From: Neoechinorhynchus agilis
Lineage: Eukaryota; Acanthocephala
Direction of reading: 5' to 3'
NCBI GenBank assembly: GCA_051530055.1
Contig: CM121341.1
Coordinates: 14,198,001 to 14,262,000 of the forward strand
DNA length: 64,000 nucleotides
Made by a program: the position numbers and the translations under genes. Shown piece by piece: positions 41,605 through 51,759 of the stretch; the stretch's first letter is position 1, and the number at the start of each line of letters is the position of its first letter. The notes under the pieces are model-generated. The model had not been told where the DNA came from. It saw only the letters and a program-made list of their open reading frames with translations, and did no database searches.

Positions 41605-42349
41605 AATTTTAAAGTTGTTACTGTTCCTAACCTTCTATATATTAAGGGCGACAGATTGATTTGACGTAAAAGTGTAGTAGGAGGCAAAAGATTGAAACTT
41701 CAAGAAGGAACTATGAGGAGTGCCACGAGTAATGGTTTTAGTGATTTACGATTTTATTACCACAGGCGACACTTAAGTCTTTATGCTTTAAACCTCTCGT
41801 GTCGATTTCAGAATATCAAGATCAATTCAAATATAAGCTAAATGATTGGAAGCTCTGAAATATTTTTTAATAGATACGAGGTACAAAATTGATTTTCATA
41901 CTTATTTCAGGGCTTATTTAACAGTAGAAAAATTGCAACTCCTCGAATTAGTTTGTTACAGTACTTGGTAACCTAAATTCTATTACTTTAAACTCTTGGA
42001 ACATGGTCGAATATTTCTACATACGACAAACAATGCACTGGTAAACAATATAAATAATTTGTTCGAAATTCTTTGCGGAATACCAATGCTTCATAATTTC
42101 ATTAGAACTTATATTTAAATCAACCTGATTAAATGATCACCTTTTTACATGTAGCTTAGATTCGATAACCATTGAAGACTTTGAATGTTCCAATTAATGT
42201 ACGTTTATTTTATCTTATATAATATAAACACGTTTTATTAATTAAGAAGAACGATCCATACACTTGCTAGCATCTATCTTTGCTGAAGGTGTCTGGATGT
42301 CGGATGTTGAGGCAGGGAGGTCTGGATGTCAGATGTTGAGGCAGGACCG
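41605..42349. other. AT-rich spacer, no gene
   Basis: Nothing recognised apart from a short local duplication near 42285-42345 (GTCTGGATGTCGGATGTTGAGG followed by a second copy). Confidence 0.45.
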
Positions 42350-42720
42350 CGGATTATTTTCCTCTGGCATACAGCTCGCCTACCTGGGCAGGAAAGCTAT
42401 TGAATTACTTAAACTCTTAACCATACGGTTATGAGTTTTATGCATCCTTCCGGATCTTCAAATACGTCCCGAGGAGACGGGACTCATCATCTGAAGATAC
42501 GGAAGGATGTACAAAACTCATAACCTTATGGTTTATGGTCTAAGCGATTCAATCACGTTTCTTACCCAGATCGGTGGGTTGTGTGCTCCAGAAAAATTAT
42601 TAGCCGTGGAAGGGATGCTTACTTCACCACTTCAGATCTAGTCGATTAGATTTATTTACAACCTTGATAACGGCACAAGATTGTGCTGAAATATTGGAAT
42701 CAATAAATTCTTTTAACTTT
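42350..42720. repeat. PLE terminal-repeat palindrome with hammerhead remnant
   Basis: Arms 42385-42460 and 42488-42560 are imperfect reverse complements (CTTCCGGATCTTC with GAAGATACGGAAGG; GGTTATGAGTTTT with AAAACTCATAACC). The centre on the minus strand reads ATGATGAGTCCCG-TCTCCT-CGGGAC-GTAT, a near-perfect stem II with eroded core boxes. At 42661-42715 a further motif follows: CTTGATAACGGCACAAGATT then GTGCTGAAATAT, shared with 44919-44955. Confidence 0.6.
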
Positions 42721-42979
42721 TAAGCCAGGTACAAGCATGAACAAGTCAATCTTCAAGCGCAGGTAAAAAGCAAAACGGGAAAAATTTATCCACTGTCAGA
42801 AGTGTTAATTAATTTTCGAACCTCGTCTAGTTAATTATCATTGCGTTTTTAATAATCTAAATAGCACTTCTAATCATATACCCCTCATATATCGACATAT
42901 TTACTCTCAGTTCGAATGGCTGGATCACCGTAGCTCATCTGTCTTAGTTGCATAAAACAAAACAACGTTATTTAAACTG

Positions 42980-43740
42980 TCATTTAATCAATTTGCGTTC
43001 ATCAACTACGCTTAAACTCTGATAGGTGTTTTCGTTAGGTGCGTGAGCTGTCACAATATCAATTCCATTAACGCCATACTCCACATGAATACCATCGAAT
43101 CCGAGATCATCTAAGAGTTTGAGATATTCATAGACATCAACATAAGGAAAAACCGAATATAGACTTTTAATGTTATTCGAAATATTCATTCCAGCCACCC
43201 ACCTTCCAGACGGTTTAAGTACCCTTCGAAGCTCCTTCATTGCACTTCTCGAATCGTTGCACCAAAACGGGTAATACATTGGATGTATGATCATATCAAT
43301 CCAATGGTCAGGTAGACATATTGGACCAATTAATTGATCAAGAATCACGAGCCTTCCTTCTGATAATCTCGCTATTTTCCTTTCTGCGCGATTCATTCTA
43401 CATGAAACCCGATCCATTGTGAAAACGACGCCGGTGTCTTTTCTTTGAAGTAATTTTTTTAAGCCATCTCCATTTCCGATCCCAATGAAAAATATTTTTG
43501 AATTCGGCGCAATTGAGATAGCAGCGATTAAGCTTAGCTCATAGGGCGAGATGAATTTTTGTATTAATTTCTAAATATAGAAATTAGTAATATATCGACA
43601 GGTGTACTTACCCTAGCGACGTAGTCCGATATCTTTCCGGATGGTTCGTAGAAGCTTTCTTTTATAAAACGTCCGATCCGGGGAACTTGAAACAAGCAAA
43701 CAATGGGACTTAAACGGACGTTTAAAACAAACCACGGCAT
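42980..43740 (-). CDS. SAM-dependent methyltransferase (class I fold), function unknown
   Basis: Two inferred exons, 43740-43612 and 43570-42980, joined in phase across a 41-base intron; 239 residues. Motif I is IFFIGIGNGDGLKKLL (about residues 65-80), followed by VVFTMDRVSCRMNRAERKIA where the acidic ribose-binding residue would be. A motif IV-like DHWIDMIIHPMYYPFW and a post-motif RRVLKPSGRWVAGM follow, as in Methyltransf_11 proteins. The start MPWFVLNVRL is the first ATG in frame; the N-terminus is hydrophobic and might be a membrane anchor (MPWFVLNVRLSPIVCLF). The substrate cannot be predicted. An intron of 41 bases is extremely short, yet the frame is shut without it. Confidence 0.75.
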
Positions 43741-43936
43741 CAAGTCCAAAGGTTTCAATTTTACACTTAAAATTTGAATACATTTAAATCTCCTGACAAA
43801 ATGCTAATGTAGGAAGCTTTTAGATTGCGAAATACTATATGTTTATCTGTGTTCGGAAAACGTTCTCCGTGCTAACTTTATCTTCAAAATTAAATATGAT
43901 TTTTAGTGAGCGACAAACTTGTTTACTGGAAAATAA

Positions 43937-44380
43937 ATGCCCCGGGACCACAATCCAGCAGTGGGAATCCTTGCGAAGATAAAGCGAGCGATATTAACTT
44001 TCTATATTGGTAGAATATGCGGTTCTTCACTCCCTCCCCTCGACGCCCACCTCCACTCCATTTTCTCCAAAAGCGCCCTCCGTCTTCTTCAATCCCCTCC
44101 ACAATTTTCTTCCCTCATCTCTAAATACTCTTCCCTCGTAAACACCAACCCTTTTCACCCCCCCCTCGCCCGTACCACCCTCTACGAAAAATCTTTCCTT
44201 AATAACCGGAGGACAAGGAAAGACTCCCAATCGGTCATCTCCTGTACAAAGCCTCCGATCCCACATCAACACCCCTTCAAAAAACAGTCCCACCTCCCTT
44301 GCCTTCAACATTCGTCATTCATACACCGTTTAGCAAAGATAGATGCTGACAAGTGCGTGGATCTTGAATTTTTTACATAA
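43937..44380 (+). mobile_element. Possible LINE 3' fragment
   Basis: A pyrimidine-rich open stretch (SIFSKSALRLLQSPPQFSSLISKYSSLVNTN) with the same base composition as the APE LINE family. A real protein is unlikely given the skewed composition. Low confidence. Confidence 0.3.
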
Positions 44381-44916
44381 ATAAAACGTGTTTATATATA
44401 ATAAAGTGCCTACTTTCTAATATTTAACATGCTTTTCAGGGGTTCATCTTTAAACCTTTTAACAATTTATCCATACTTTAAAGCAAATCTGAAATAGACG
44501 TGGTAAACGACAGATATCCGATCGTTGCATGGACTTAAAATCTTTGATGAAATCATAAGCTTTTAAAGACGTGAACATAATACGGAATTAGCTGAACGAA
44601 ATTTCTAACAACATTAAGCGATCATTTCAAGAAGACTCCTCAGACGAAAGAACCAAGTAAAAAATGCGGAGGATATCTAAAACTGTTGCTGATGTTAATG
44701 AAGATTCTAAGCTTCTTTGATTGGCTTTGTGTGATCATTAATCGTACCAAGTGAGTCTCAGGATGAGTAGTGCAACTGAAAGCGCTTTGTTCCACTCTCG
44801 GAGGTAGAAACTTCAATAAATTTTAACTTTAGACATCTTACAATATTGCACCGTCACTATTTAAATACTAGTCTTTGTCACATAAGAATTTGCTGTTTTC
44901 TGGCGTAAACTTGCAA

Positions 44917-44957
44917 ACAACCTTGATAAAGGCACAAGATTGTGCCCAAATATAGGA
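44917..44957 (+). repeat. PLE terminal-repeat scrap with hammerhead-like stem
   Basis: CAACCTTGATAAAGGCACAAG then ATTGTGCCCAAATATA. Same motif as 42661-42715; stem II GGCAC-AAGATT-GTGCC is perfect. It is cut off by the start of the RLE LINE. Confidence 0.5.
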
Positions 44958-46640
44958 TGTACAACAGGGAGATCCACTCGGCCCCATAGGCTTCTCCGTC
45001 GCAGTAAATGATCTTGCCCATTCAATGGTTTCTTCTTTCAACGCTTGGTACTTGGACGATGCCACACTCGGTGGCGATACATGTGTTGTTTTGAGCAACC
45101 TTCAAAGGATCGTGAATGAAGCGGACCGCTTGGGAATAGAAATAAATCCCCAAAAATGCGAACTTCTCGTCCTGAACGCAACTGAAAACCAGTGCTCTCA
45201 AATCTCTAGCGATTTTGAATCAGTTGCTCCTGGTCTACGTTTGATCACGCTTGACCAGCTCACACTCCTCGGGAGCTGCGTTCTTGCTGAGAATTTTGCG
45301 AAGGACCTGCGCGCACAAATCCCGAAAATGGAGTTGCTCTACGGCCGAACTTCTGAGCTTTCGGCACATAAGGTCTCTTCTTGATCAAGAATTGCCTCTA
45401 TATGCCGAAATTGCTTCATAAGCTAAGAGCAGCTCCATGTTTCGGAGAAGACAAATTGTTAGGAGAGCTCGACGGGGTAATTCGTAAGCAGCTGGAACAT
45501 ATATTGAATGTCAAATTTTCTGACACAGGTTGGCGACAGGCTACTTCTGCCACGGCTTATGGTGGTTTGGGAGTTCACACCACTTCAGACGTCGCTTTAC
45601 CTGCCTTCCTCTCCTCTTGCCGGGCAAGTAAAGTCTATGTCGATGCCATTTTAGGCACATCAGTGAAGGATTTGATCTTTGCCACGGGATTATCTCAATG
45701 GCATCAATTGACAGGCATCAACCAGCTCCCCGCAAATGAATGCAAACAGTCGTCTTGGGACATTCCTCTTGTTCAGAAGATTCACAACTCTTTCAAAGAT
45801 CTTCTGGATGAGGTGTCTCAGGTCCGGCTGGTAGCCTGTTCCACGAAGGAGTCGGGAGCGTGGCTGAATCCTCTCCCTGTAGGGAAACTTGGAAATCGCC
45901 TTGCTGAATCAGTCGTCAGGATCGCAGTATCCTTGAGATTAGGTCTACCGATTTGCATCCCGCATCGCAGCCGCTGCGGCACTATAGTGGACGCTTCGGG
46001 GAGACACGGTCTCATATGCAAGAAGTCAGCGGGACGATTTCCAAGGCATGCTGAAATCAATGCCATTCTGAGTAGGACTCTAAAAACGCTTTCCCTTCCA
46101 AACATTCTAGAACCCACTAATCTTTGTAGATTAGATGGAAGACGCCCTGATGGCGTGACCGTATTTCTTTGGCGGGAGAGAAAATATTTGTTGTGGGATG
46201 CAACGTGTGTGGACACGTTGGCAAACTCCAACATCAGCAACTCGAAAAAAGGTCCAGGAGGAGCGACGACGGCTGCAGAGGATCGGAAATGCTCAAAATA
46301 CAGGGAGCTAACAAGAAATTACCATTTTGTCCCCTTCGGTGTGGAAACGTATGGGGCCTTGGGAGGGTCGGCACTAGCCCTCTTGAAGGACTTGGGGAAA
46401 CGAATTTACGCAGCGACTGGAGAGCCAAGATCGACGTCGTTCATGGCGCTGCAGCGGGGCAATGCAGCTAGCATTTTGGCCAGCGCCGATGAATGGGAGC
46501 GTTGATGAAACTATAGATTATGTATGTTTGCTTAAAAAAAACTCTTTCAAAGTTTAAAAAAAAATTCTACAGCAGAAAATATTTTTTTGAAGACGAATAC
46601 TATTTTTTTAATCATAACATAATGAAGTACAAAACGTGCA
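44958..46640 (+). pseudogene. RLE-type (R2-like) LINE, 5'-truncated, best preserved 3' half
   Basis: Begins inside RT at VQQGDPLGPIGFSV, then the YLDD box (FNAWYLDDATLGGD), thumb (LFLIKNCLYMPKLLHKLRAAPCF, DTGWRQATSATAYGGLGVHTTSD), a CCHC-like knuckle (CGTIVDASGRHGLICKKSAGRFPRH), and the restriction-like nuclease ([29 protein letters not shown]) ending in NYHFVPFGVETYGALGGSALALL ... STSFMALQRGNAASILA and stop at 46505. The frame shifts once near 45370; downstream there is a 374-codon open stretch. An AT-rich 3' tail follows to about 46640. The open nuclease end makes it the youngest RLE copy here. Confidence 0.92.
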
Positions 46641-46764
46641 ATCACCACCGTCCGCAAAATTGGAGCTTCTCTCCTTCCTCGGCTATCGCTATCACGCTAG
46701 CAGCGTTGCCTCGTTGTACTGCAAGCGAGATATTTTGTCTTTGTTACGTAAGAAATTAGACTTA

Positions 46765-48430
46765 TGAACATTTGGGTCCTCATAAACACGTGGTTCTTGG
46801 TTTTTGAGTAGGTTACGGGTTCGGTCGGATGGGATTATCCGTTCGGGTGGGGATTGGTGCTTATTGTTTGCAGGAGAGTTTGTGAGGTTGGTCTTTCCTC
46901 AGGTTCATTTAGGATGATGGTATTCGAGAAGATTCTGAATTATGGAAAAATGAGGGGAGGTTGATGGACGATGAAATGAATTGTTATTACAAGTGTTGTG
47001 CTCATGTGAGAAGGGGCGATATGTGGTGAAAATTGTGTTGGTGGGGTTGAGATGCGTTTCGTTTGTTTTATGAAAATAGTATCAAGGCATTCGGTGAGAG
47101 GGGAAAGTCAGTTATGCAAATTTTAGATGCTCTTTTGTGAAGAATTTAAAGACGACGGATTTGAGATTTCGATAGATAGCAAAAGACGCGATAATCGTAG
47201 GTGAGGGAGGGTAAAATAAAGCAGAAGTAAAATTCGTAGAGATCATGTGAGGGGATTCCTAAATGACGGAGGCGTTTGAGGAGATAAATTTTAAAGGTGT
47301 TGAGCTTGAGGGAGAGAGTGATGCGCGAATCTCATTTCAGGTTTGATTGAAATTGGAGACCTAGAATTCGTAGGGAGGCTACTCGTAGGATGTCATTTAG
47401 AAGCTCGAGGAGGATGTTTTTGGTTTGCGGGAGAATGAGGGGATCATTTCAAAGCATTTAGAGAAATTCAGGTGGAGTTTATGATTGGTGCAGAAATCTT
47501 TTATGTGTGTGATTCTGTTGGAGGTTAAGATGAAGGGAGGTGGGCGGTGATTGGATGATGAGAATGAGATCTTCTGCGTATAAGAAACGTTTTGAGTGAG
47601 AGGAGAGGCTTGAGGTTGTTTAGGAAAATATTAAAGAGAAGTCGTGACAGCACAGCACCTTGAGGTACGGTTTTTGTGAACGGCAGTGAATGTATTGTTT
47701 GCGATTGCGAAGATAAGATTCAAACAGCGGATCTGAAACAAGTTGAGACAAAATCTTAGCAGGCCCGCAGAAATAGTGAGGATGTCCTTTTTTTTTAACA
47801 AGGATAACTTTGGCAGTTTTCAGGCATTAGGTGTAGATGTCATATAAAATGCTGAGGTTTATTATGTGGGTAAGAGGGTTGATGAGTTCGGGGATGATGT
47901 AGCGAAGAGCCCAGTTTGGGATTTTGGATTGAGAGGACGAATTTCAAGGTAATTTCTTGAGATGCTGTAGTACTTCGTATGACGAAACTAAGGGGAGTAT
48001 CGGCGTGGAAGATTGTGTGGTATCTGATTTGGAACAGTGATTGTAAATTGAGTCAGGGCAGAAACAATTTAATAAAATTGTAGATGTTATGGCCCCGTTT
48101 TTCAAAGACTGGTAAGCGAGGTGATTTTTGACGCTGAGGTGGGGTGGAGGGAGTAATAAGGGCAGAAGAGTGGTCAGAGCTCCCGCGGGGAGGTAGTTTA
48201 TGGGCGGATGAGTAAATGTTGATATTTGTGAACACTTTGTCGAGCTGAGCGTCAAGACGAGTTGGAAAGTCTAGTTGACTCAGCTCGGAAAAGGGTGAAA
48301 GAGGAAACAGTTTATTGAAGTCCCCTGCAATTAAGAAATGGTGTGATTTTGTGAAGTTTATAAGCTCCATCATGAAATCATGGAAGGAAGAGTACCCGAG
48401 AGGGGTGCTTGAATTGCTGCTAAGGGGGGT
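46765..48430 (-). mobile_element. APE-type LINE copy D
   Basis: Inverted copy of the family at 4985-18960. The endonuclease end (48373-48053: FLIAGDFNKLFPL, LDFPTRLDAQLDKVF, SSDHSSALI) is followed by the RT start (48255-47944: SSYEVLQHLKKLP) and then a decayed RT with GVPQGAVLS-like and LHLNLQQ-like pieces and the 3' tail at 46765. Parts of the central RT are missing. Many stops and frameshifts. Confidence 0.75.
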
Positions 48431-48454
48431 ATGTCGCTACATTCTTTAAGTAGT

Positions 48455-48545
48455 TATAATACTCAGGATTTAAATTTATTAATTTACTATCGATATTTCA
48501 CATCGCTTAATTCCAACATATTCAAAGTTTATCGTCTAAAACACA
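48455..48545 (-). repeat. Solo PLE terminal repeat (family Z)
   Basis: GGATTTAAATTTATTAATTTAC, CGATATTTCACATCG, AAGTTTATCGTCTAAAACACAAAC; reverse complement matches 30333-30440. 48546-49073 beyond it holds no gene. Confidence 0.6.
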
Positions 48546-49073
48546 AACATTGTAGGGTTCTACTGTATCTAATTATTGATTATTCGCGGCGGTACAGTAT
48601 TATGTCGTTTTTCCGAATTAATTCGGGCCGGGCATAACCGAAAACCCGTTATGATGTGTTATTAATATTGTTTCTATAAGGTTTTTTCTAGTCGAGAAAT
48701 CGTAGCACTTTTTTTATCTAAAGTGTTAAATCGAGGATCGAAGCTTTTTCTTAATTTTATACGTAGCCTTAACCTCGGTACACGATCCCTTCTGACTTCG
48801 CTTTCCCCAAACATTGATGATATGTTTTTGTTGGAGACATAGTGATCACAATCCTGGATAGAAATTATTTTAATGACATATCACGAGAAGGAACATACCG
48901 AAGGATTTTCTCCCGATGATATGCTTTTATATTTACAACGCGATCCCTTCGATCGTTAGGTAAGTAATTCACTTAGCTGATTGTTACCGTGGCAAACCGA
49001 CTGTCGTTATGCAAAATAGAGGGCGAAGTATTTGTACGCAGTTCAGAAAGCAGCTACGTACACTTTGTTGGAG

Positions 49074-49794
49074 ATGAGTCAAAGGATTTTTCTTATATTA
49101 CTTCTTGCTACAATCTTACTTAAAGAATGCGTCCCGAGTGTTACTGAAAAGGTAATCCGATCCCAAAGGGTCTAATCACTGCGCGTAGTACTGACTTCGT
49201 TCAATAGAGATTATATTTTATCTTTTAAATAGATGTACCTACTTGTTTTCCACTTCGAGAATAAGATTTCGCTACGATTTATCTACAATATTGCGCTAAA
49301 CGAAGAAATTCGTATTTGTTATGAGCACGGATGTACGATTCCGAGATTTCTACATAATTATCTAGATGACCGTATCACAAGACGATCACGAAGCTCTTAA
49401 TCGGAAATTGAGTGAAATTGTCAGCGATTCCAGCAAGGACATCAACAATGAAGCAAAGGGTCTATGGGAACATTACAAAAAAGTCTTCGGTCAGTATTTC
49501 TGGAAAACACAACGGATTCTACATATTTATCCTTGTAGGAAAGTTGGAGTACTCTGCAAAAGAAGAAGCGGAGCGATTTAGTCTATTTACAAAGAAACTT
49601 CTGGGTATTGTTGATGAGCATCAGAAAAAACATAATTTGAAAGAGGGTGTAGTTAAAACCCTCGGTCTTGATAAAATGGCTGATTGGGTAAGCACTGCAT
49701 TTCCTAGGAATTTATAATGTTAATTTTTTCCAACTAGACCGAAGACGAGATAAAGAAGTTCAAGGAGTCACTTTCTGAAAAGAAAAGCCACTAA
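49074..49794 (+). CDS. Secreted stand-alone cathepsin propeptide inhibitor (I29 domain)
   Basis: Four inferred exons: 49074-49151, 49366-49489, 49539-49687, 49738-49794 (introns 214, 49 and 50 bases; all phases agree; 135 residues). Residues 1-20 (MSQRIFLILLLATILLKECV) form a signal peptide. Residues about 50-125 match the inhibitor_I29 propeptide of papain-family proteases: LWEHYKKVFGK, EEAERFSLFTKKLLGIVDEHQKKHN, GLDKMADWTEDEIKKF, which follow the ERFNIN-like and GNFD-like spacing. The protein ends 12 residues later; no catalytic cysteine-protease domain follows, and none is visible downstream. Stand-alone I29 proteins (CTLA-2, Bombyx BCPI, salarin) inhibit cathepsin L-like enzymes. In a nematode-like animal this could act on its own lysosomal/gut cathepsins or on host or prey enzymes; that is inference. 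Confidence 0.85.
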
Positions 49795-50430
49795 ACCCAA
49801 ATAATGAAGTAGTTTCGAGTTATTTAGAATTAAATACAGACTTATCTTTTGTGGGTTGGGCACTTGGCGCAAGTAATCGACGGGGTGCTAAAACCTAACG
49901 ATATATCGCTTTAACGAAACATCCGGATTAAATGTACCAATAGACTGAGCATTTAACATACACGAACTGAACCGTCCCTTCCTATGGACGAAGTTTAAAA
50001 GCAAAAAAATAGTTTTAGCAGTGCACCGAAAATGTTGTCTTAATTAGTTTTCAAAGAAAATATTTACTTGTAAAGATATTGTCTATAGTTTGTTTTGATG
50101 ATGGTGGGATGCACAAAAGTAATTCAATTATACTAAACATTTCGTCCTATTAGGGTCTTAATTGATTTTATGCGCTCCCGAGAACCATATCTGTGGGGCT
50201 ATGTGCAAACGAAAATCATCAGCCGCTGGAAAGGCTCCACTTAAGCACAGGATAATAGTAACCGGCTAGCTAAACTTAAAGATAAAAAATTGAATTCCTT
50301 TTATTCATCTCGCCCTCATAAAAACAAAATATTTACTGCAGCTTTTGTTACTTTTCAAGAACCATCGAAAAAAGTAAATATTTTTTGTGTCGATATATTC
50401 ACTAAAATTTGTTATTTCGGTATTCTGCCA
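49795..50430. other. Spacer with a PLE terminal-repeat scrap
   Basis: 50112-50165 (AATTATACTAAACATTTCGTCC then TATTAGGG) resembles the solo repeat at 20744-20880. Otherwise no gene or motif. Confidence 0.4.
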
Positions 50431-50715
50431 GTCGATGTTTGGGCCGTGTGGTGTGTGCGTTCATAATGCGCACTGTATGTCAAGGGTTCAACACAACCGG
50501 TTTCTGGGTTCCACTAGGGTGCGAGGCTGCTGGAAGAGGCTGGGTCAGGTTTTGAGATCGCCCATAGGCCCCAAATTGGGTTGGCCCTGTCCCTTCGAGT
50601 GCGGCTGAGCGCCTCAGATGTGTGTAAGCTAGCCGAATGGCTCCCAATGGAATGGAAAAAAGATGACGTCGTAAGACTCGAAAACTGTGAGGCTATGAGA
50701 TAAATAAATAAGTCG
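50430..50715 (+). repeat. Possible tRNA-derived SINE
   Basis: A GC-richer block in AT-rich DNA. It opens with a tRNA-like 5-pair anticodon arm around TTCATAA and GGGTTCAACA, a passable B-box, and ends with GATAAATAAATAAG, a short tandem tail as in many SINEs. T-arm pairing is poor, and no second copy occurs in this window, so the call is tentative. A minus-strand open frame across it (50514-50753) is not called. Confidence 0.3.
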
Positions 50716-50985
50716 ATTTTTTGTTTGCACTTGAAATGTCGAATAAAACGCATGAGTCGGGTGAGGTTCGAATAAAACGTATCATATCTGGAGAAGGCGA
50801 AAACAAAAAATTTAAGTATTTCTTGGGTTTATTCTCCCTTCAGAGCCCGCGAAAGGTTTTAGGATTTTTTATCGGTTCATAACAGTTTTATTTTTGTCAC
50901 CTCGAGCGTTTAGCAATATTTAGCGAAAATTTCCGTGTATAATATTGGCGTTCCAATTCGTTTATTTTGGTGAAAACATCGCATT

Positions 50986-51219
50986 TTAGGAATGTTGTGT
51001 GCGTAGATTAATGGGAATCAAAAGCGCAATCAGAAGAAATGCTACGATTTTCGCTCTGGTTGCGTCCGGTAAATGATACAACCACCACATTGCTGTTTTA
51101 GATTCCATTGTGATTTGTTCATTGTCCAGAATGCAGAATCCAGTAGGAGCTTTTGAAAGAAAAATGAGGAAGAGCAAAGAAGATATTAGGCCAACAGTAA
51201 AACCACAAATTTTGTACAT
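50986..51219 (-). CDS. Small predicted membrane protein, unknown
   Basis: 77 residues with an ATG start. N-terminal hydrophobic segment (CGFTVGLISSLLFLIFLS, signal anchor or signal peptide), a short polar loop (CILDNEQITMESK), and a second hydrophobic segment near the C-terminus (IVAFLLIALLIPINL). The size and two-segment layout are like small ER or Golgi membrane proteins, but no family is recognised. It starts about 540 bases upstream of the Notch-like receptor on the opposite strand, so the two could share a promoter region. Confidence 0.45.
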   Translation of the reverse strand: MYKICGFTVGLISSLLFLIFLSKAPTGFCILDNEQITMESKTAMWWLYHLPDATRAKIVAFLLIALLIPINLRTQHS

Positions 51220-51759
51220 ATTTTCTCTCGATTTGGAATCCTTATGCAGCCAACCTCTAAAACCGAGTGAGAATGAGGGATTTCAAAAGTTGACAAAGAT
51301 TATTTTAGTTCTTGGCATAATAAATTTGCTAAAATATGAGAAAGTAATGTCTACTACCACGCGGTTAAGACAATGTTATCTCGCGAGCCTCGCGGAATTC
51401 CTAATTTTTACACATAATAATGCTGACAATTTTTAAGGCTTAAAAAATAGGTTGAGGATTAACGACCTGCTGTTTAATAGCATCCGTTTATTATGGCTTC
51501 AAATTTGGAATGCGGTTTGCATTTCCTTGTTCGCTTCTGCGATTCACAAGATGGTTACGCTTCAGCAGCATCCATTTGATGATTCCGACAGTGCCACCCG
51601 AACCGGCCGTTTAGTTTATTTGATAGTTGGAATTTGTATCTATGGGAAATGCCTTTCGAAGTCGCCCCATATCTCACACCATATTTACCTTCCTTTCGCT
51701 TTCTCGGGGAAATATCGTCTTTTATTGTTCGTCAGTACCCGCGTCCACAATCCCGAATA

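Noticed and set aside
43937-44380. 147-codon frame starting MPRDHNPAVGI as a host gene
   Set aside because: Strong pyrimidine bias and resemblance to LINE 3' sequence; kept only as a possible LINE fragment.
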